A stretch of DNA of 6,744 bases from an uncultured Treponema sp. GTDB lineage: Bacteria; Spirochaetota; Spirochaetia; Treponematales; Treponemataceae. The position numbers and the translations under genes were made by a program. The stretch lies in the NCBI GenBank assembly GCA_947176045.1, contig CAMWPF010000081.1, forward strand, positions 1 through 6,744, in the 5' to 3' direction. This document shows positions 6,037-6,744 of the stretch, one piece after another. The stretch's first letter is position 1. Every line of letters starts with the position of its first letter. Under the pieces are notes generated by a model that saw only the letters and a program-made list of their open reading frames with translations, searched no databases and had not been told where the DNA came from.

Positions 6037-6482
6037 CCGCCGCAGACTCCTACTGGCAGCAGTTCCTCCGCGCAACCGGACGGACCGATGAAAAGTGCGC
6101 CGGAGACGTCCAGTTCTCCACCGACGGCTTTGCGGACGACGCGCGGCTCGCGCTCATCCTCGCCGGAAAGAAGACGGCAGCATTCTCGCCGTTCGCGACG
6201 TTTGCGGCAGACAACGAGCCGCTTCCCGCCGCCGGAGAGCTGTACCTTTTGTTCGACCGCGCCGGAACGCCGCGCTGCGTCATTGAAATTGAAAGCGTCG
6301 CCGTCGTTCCGTTCGATGCAGTTACCTGGGACATGGCGCGGCAGGAAGGGGAGGCGACCGATTTGAACGACTGGCACGGCAGCTTTTCGGAATTCCTGCA
6401 AGAAGAATCGGAATCTGTCGGATTTCCGTTCACGCCGGACACGCGGCTCGTGTTCCAGACATTCCGCGTCATCTACGTATGA
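6033..6482 (+). CDS. ASCH-domain protein
   Basis: Small cytosolic protein of 149 residues made almost wholly of one ASCH domain, a PUA-like fold linked to RNA or nucleoside handling. Visible marks are LALILAGKKTAAFS (39-52), AAGELYLLFDRAGTPRCVIE (66-85), VVPFDAVTWDMARQEGEA (91-108), the DWH at 113-115, and the C-terminal strand LVFQTFRVIYV. Length and layout match the common 140-160 residue ASCH proteins. E. coli YqfB, a shorter relative, is reported to hydrolyse N4-acetylcytidine using Lys21, Thr24 and Glu74. By motif alignment Lys47 matches the lysine, but Ala50 sits where the threonine is expected, so this activity cannot be assumed. The gene overlaps the preceding stop by ATGA and is probably translated together with it. 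The family call is strong and the biochemical role unknown. Confidence 0.88.
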   Translation: MTAADSYWQQFLRATGRTDEKCAGDVQFSTDGFADDARLALILAGKKTAAFSPFATFAADNEPLPAAGELYLLFDRAGTPRCVIEIESVAVVPFDAVTWDMARQEGEATDLNDWHGSFSEFLQEESESVGFPFTPDTRLVFQTFRVIYV

Positions 6483-6497
6483 CGGGCGCTCCGCCCG
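6483..6497 (+). other. Short GC hairpin after the ASCH gene
   Basis: CGGGCG and CGCCCG form a 6-bp stem with a 3-nt loop, starting right after the stop codon. A 12-bp palindrome, CGGAATATTCCG, follows at 6501-6512. No T-run follows either, so an intrinsic terminator is only possible. Both lie upstream of the next promoter. Confidence 0.3.
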
Positions 6498-6525
6498 CCG
6501 CGGAATATTCCGGCAGTCCGCAAAC

Positions 6526-6554
6526 TTGCCATCAGCCGCCGAATGGTATATACT
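6526..6554 (+). promoter_or_regulatory. Promoter of the small membrane protein gene
   Basis: TTGCCA (6526-6531) and TATACT (6549-6554) are separated by exactly 17 nt. The expected transcript start near 6561 gives a leader of about 35 nt ending in a strong ribosome binding site, unlike the two other plus-strand promoters in this window. Confidence 0.75.
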
Positions 6555-6563
6555 TTCTACCAT
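6543..6563. promoter_or_regulatory. Inverted repeat enclosing the -10 box, possible operator
   Basis: ATGGTA (6543-6548) and TACCAT (6558-6563) are perfect inverted 6-bp arms around a 9-bp centre. That centre begins with the complete TATACT -10 box. A protein bound here would block the promoter. No regulator is identifiable in the window. Confidence 0.35.
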
Positions 6564-6585
6564 ACATTTCATTTGTCTTGTTTAC

Positions 6586-6591
6586 AGGAGG
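6586..6591 (+). promoter_or_regulatory. Strong ribosome binding site of the last gene
   Basis: AGGAGG lies 5 nt before the ATG at 6597 and decides this start over an in-frame ATG at 6543, which lies upstream of the -10 box. Confidence 0.85.
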
Positions 6592-6596
6592 CTCTT

Positions 6597-6744
6597 ATGT
6601 CCAACAAATCAACGCTGTCCATCGGCAGGCTGATCCTTCAAATCGCGCTCGGCGTCATGCTCGCCGTCGCAGGCATCTGGGCGCTGCAAGGAAGCGGCGA
6701 CGACGCGGCGGCGGCAATCCGCAGCATTTTCGATGGAAACATTG
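6597..6744 (+). CDS. Small membrane protein of unknown function, N-terminal part (runs off window)
   Basis: The 49 complete codons present begin MSNKSTLSIGRLILQIALGV. Residues about 9-30 are a membrane segment (RLILQIALGVMLAVAGIWAL), followed by a polar stretch rich in Asp and Ala (QGSGDDAAAAIRSIFDGNI). The frame stays open to the window edge. A positively charged start before the helix suggests an N-terminus in the cytoplasm. I do not recognise the family with confidence. It could belong to small multi-helix membrane proteins of the DoxX kind, but too little is visible. It has its own promoter, a leader of about 35 nt and an AGGAGG site, so it is probably the first gene of a separate and well-translated unit. 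Confidence 0.7.
   Translation, partial: MSNKSTLSIGRLILQIALGVMLAVAGIWALQGSGDDAAAAIRSIFDGNI

Noticed and set aside
6483..6512. Hairpin and palindrome after the ASCH gene as an intrinsic terminator
   Set aside because: The stem is short and no T-run follows. I list it only as a hairpin.
6543..6596. Upstream in-frame ATG for the last gene, adding 18 residues
   Set aside because: It lies before the -10 box and has no ribosome binding site, while AGGAGG sits 5 nt before the ATG at 6597.
1..6744. Mobile elements, CRISPR arrays, tRNA/rRNA genes, riboswitches and defence genes
   Set aside because: I looked for repeats, cloverleaf-like segments and transposase, integrase, nuclease or toxin motifs on both strands and saw none. 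Genes with ordinary spacing fill the window.

Overview
The window is a compact bacterial stretch of high GC (roughly 60% by eye). It holds seven genes in two divergent blocks, and the first and last run off the window. Gene content and the recurring TATACT -10 element would fit a Treponema-like spirochaete, but this assignment is a weak inference and nothing here proves it. I see no tRNA, rRNA, CRISPR array, insertion sequence or phage gene, and no gene-free stretch longer than 149 bases.

Left block, minus strand (2668 down to 1): a cytosolic GH13 neopullulanase/cyclomaltodextrinase-type glycosidase, then a membrane-anchored CPPC thioredoxin-like protein, then the start of a CcdA/DsbD-type membrane electron carrier. 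Spacing is 9 and 1 nt, so this is very likely one operon. The last two should form an electron-transfer pair: CcdA carries electrons across the inner membrane and the thioredoxin-like protein receives them outside. Why they follow a maltodextrin-degrading enzyme is unclear.

Right block, plus strand: (a) an acetamidase/formamidase-family protein with an extra C-terminal stalk-like domain, followed 12 nt later by an alpha/beta-hydrolase esterase, closed by a probable terminator; (b) a 274-residue protein of unknown function that looks like a shortened PLP-dependent transferase fold, overlapping by 4 nt an ASCH-domain protein; (c) the start of a small membrane protein of unknown function with its own promoter and a strong ribosome binding site.

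The most unusual feature is at the promoters. Three genes (glycosidase, amidase, PLP-like protein) have a good -10 box only 6 to 9 nt before the start codon and no Shine-Dalgarno sequence. The genes inside the operons, and the last gene, have clear Shine-Dalgarno sequences. This suggests that operon-leading genes here are often translated from leaderless mRNAs. I do not see a convincing new multi-gene defence or biosynthetic system. The best candidates for new biology are the PLP-like/ASCH pair and the amidase with its added domain.
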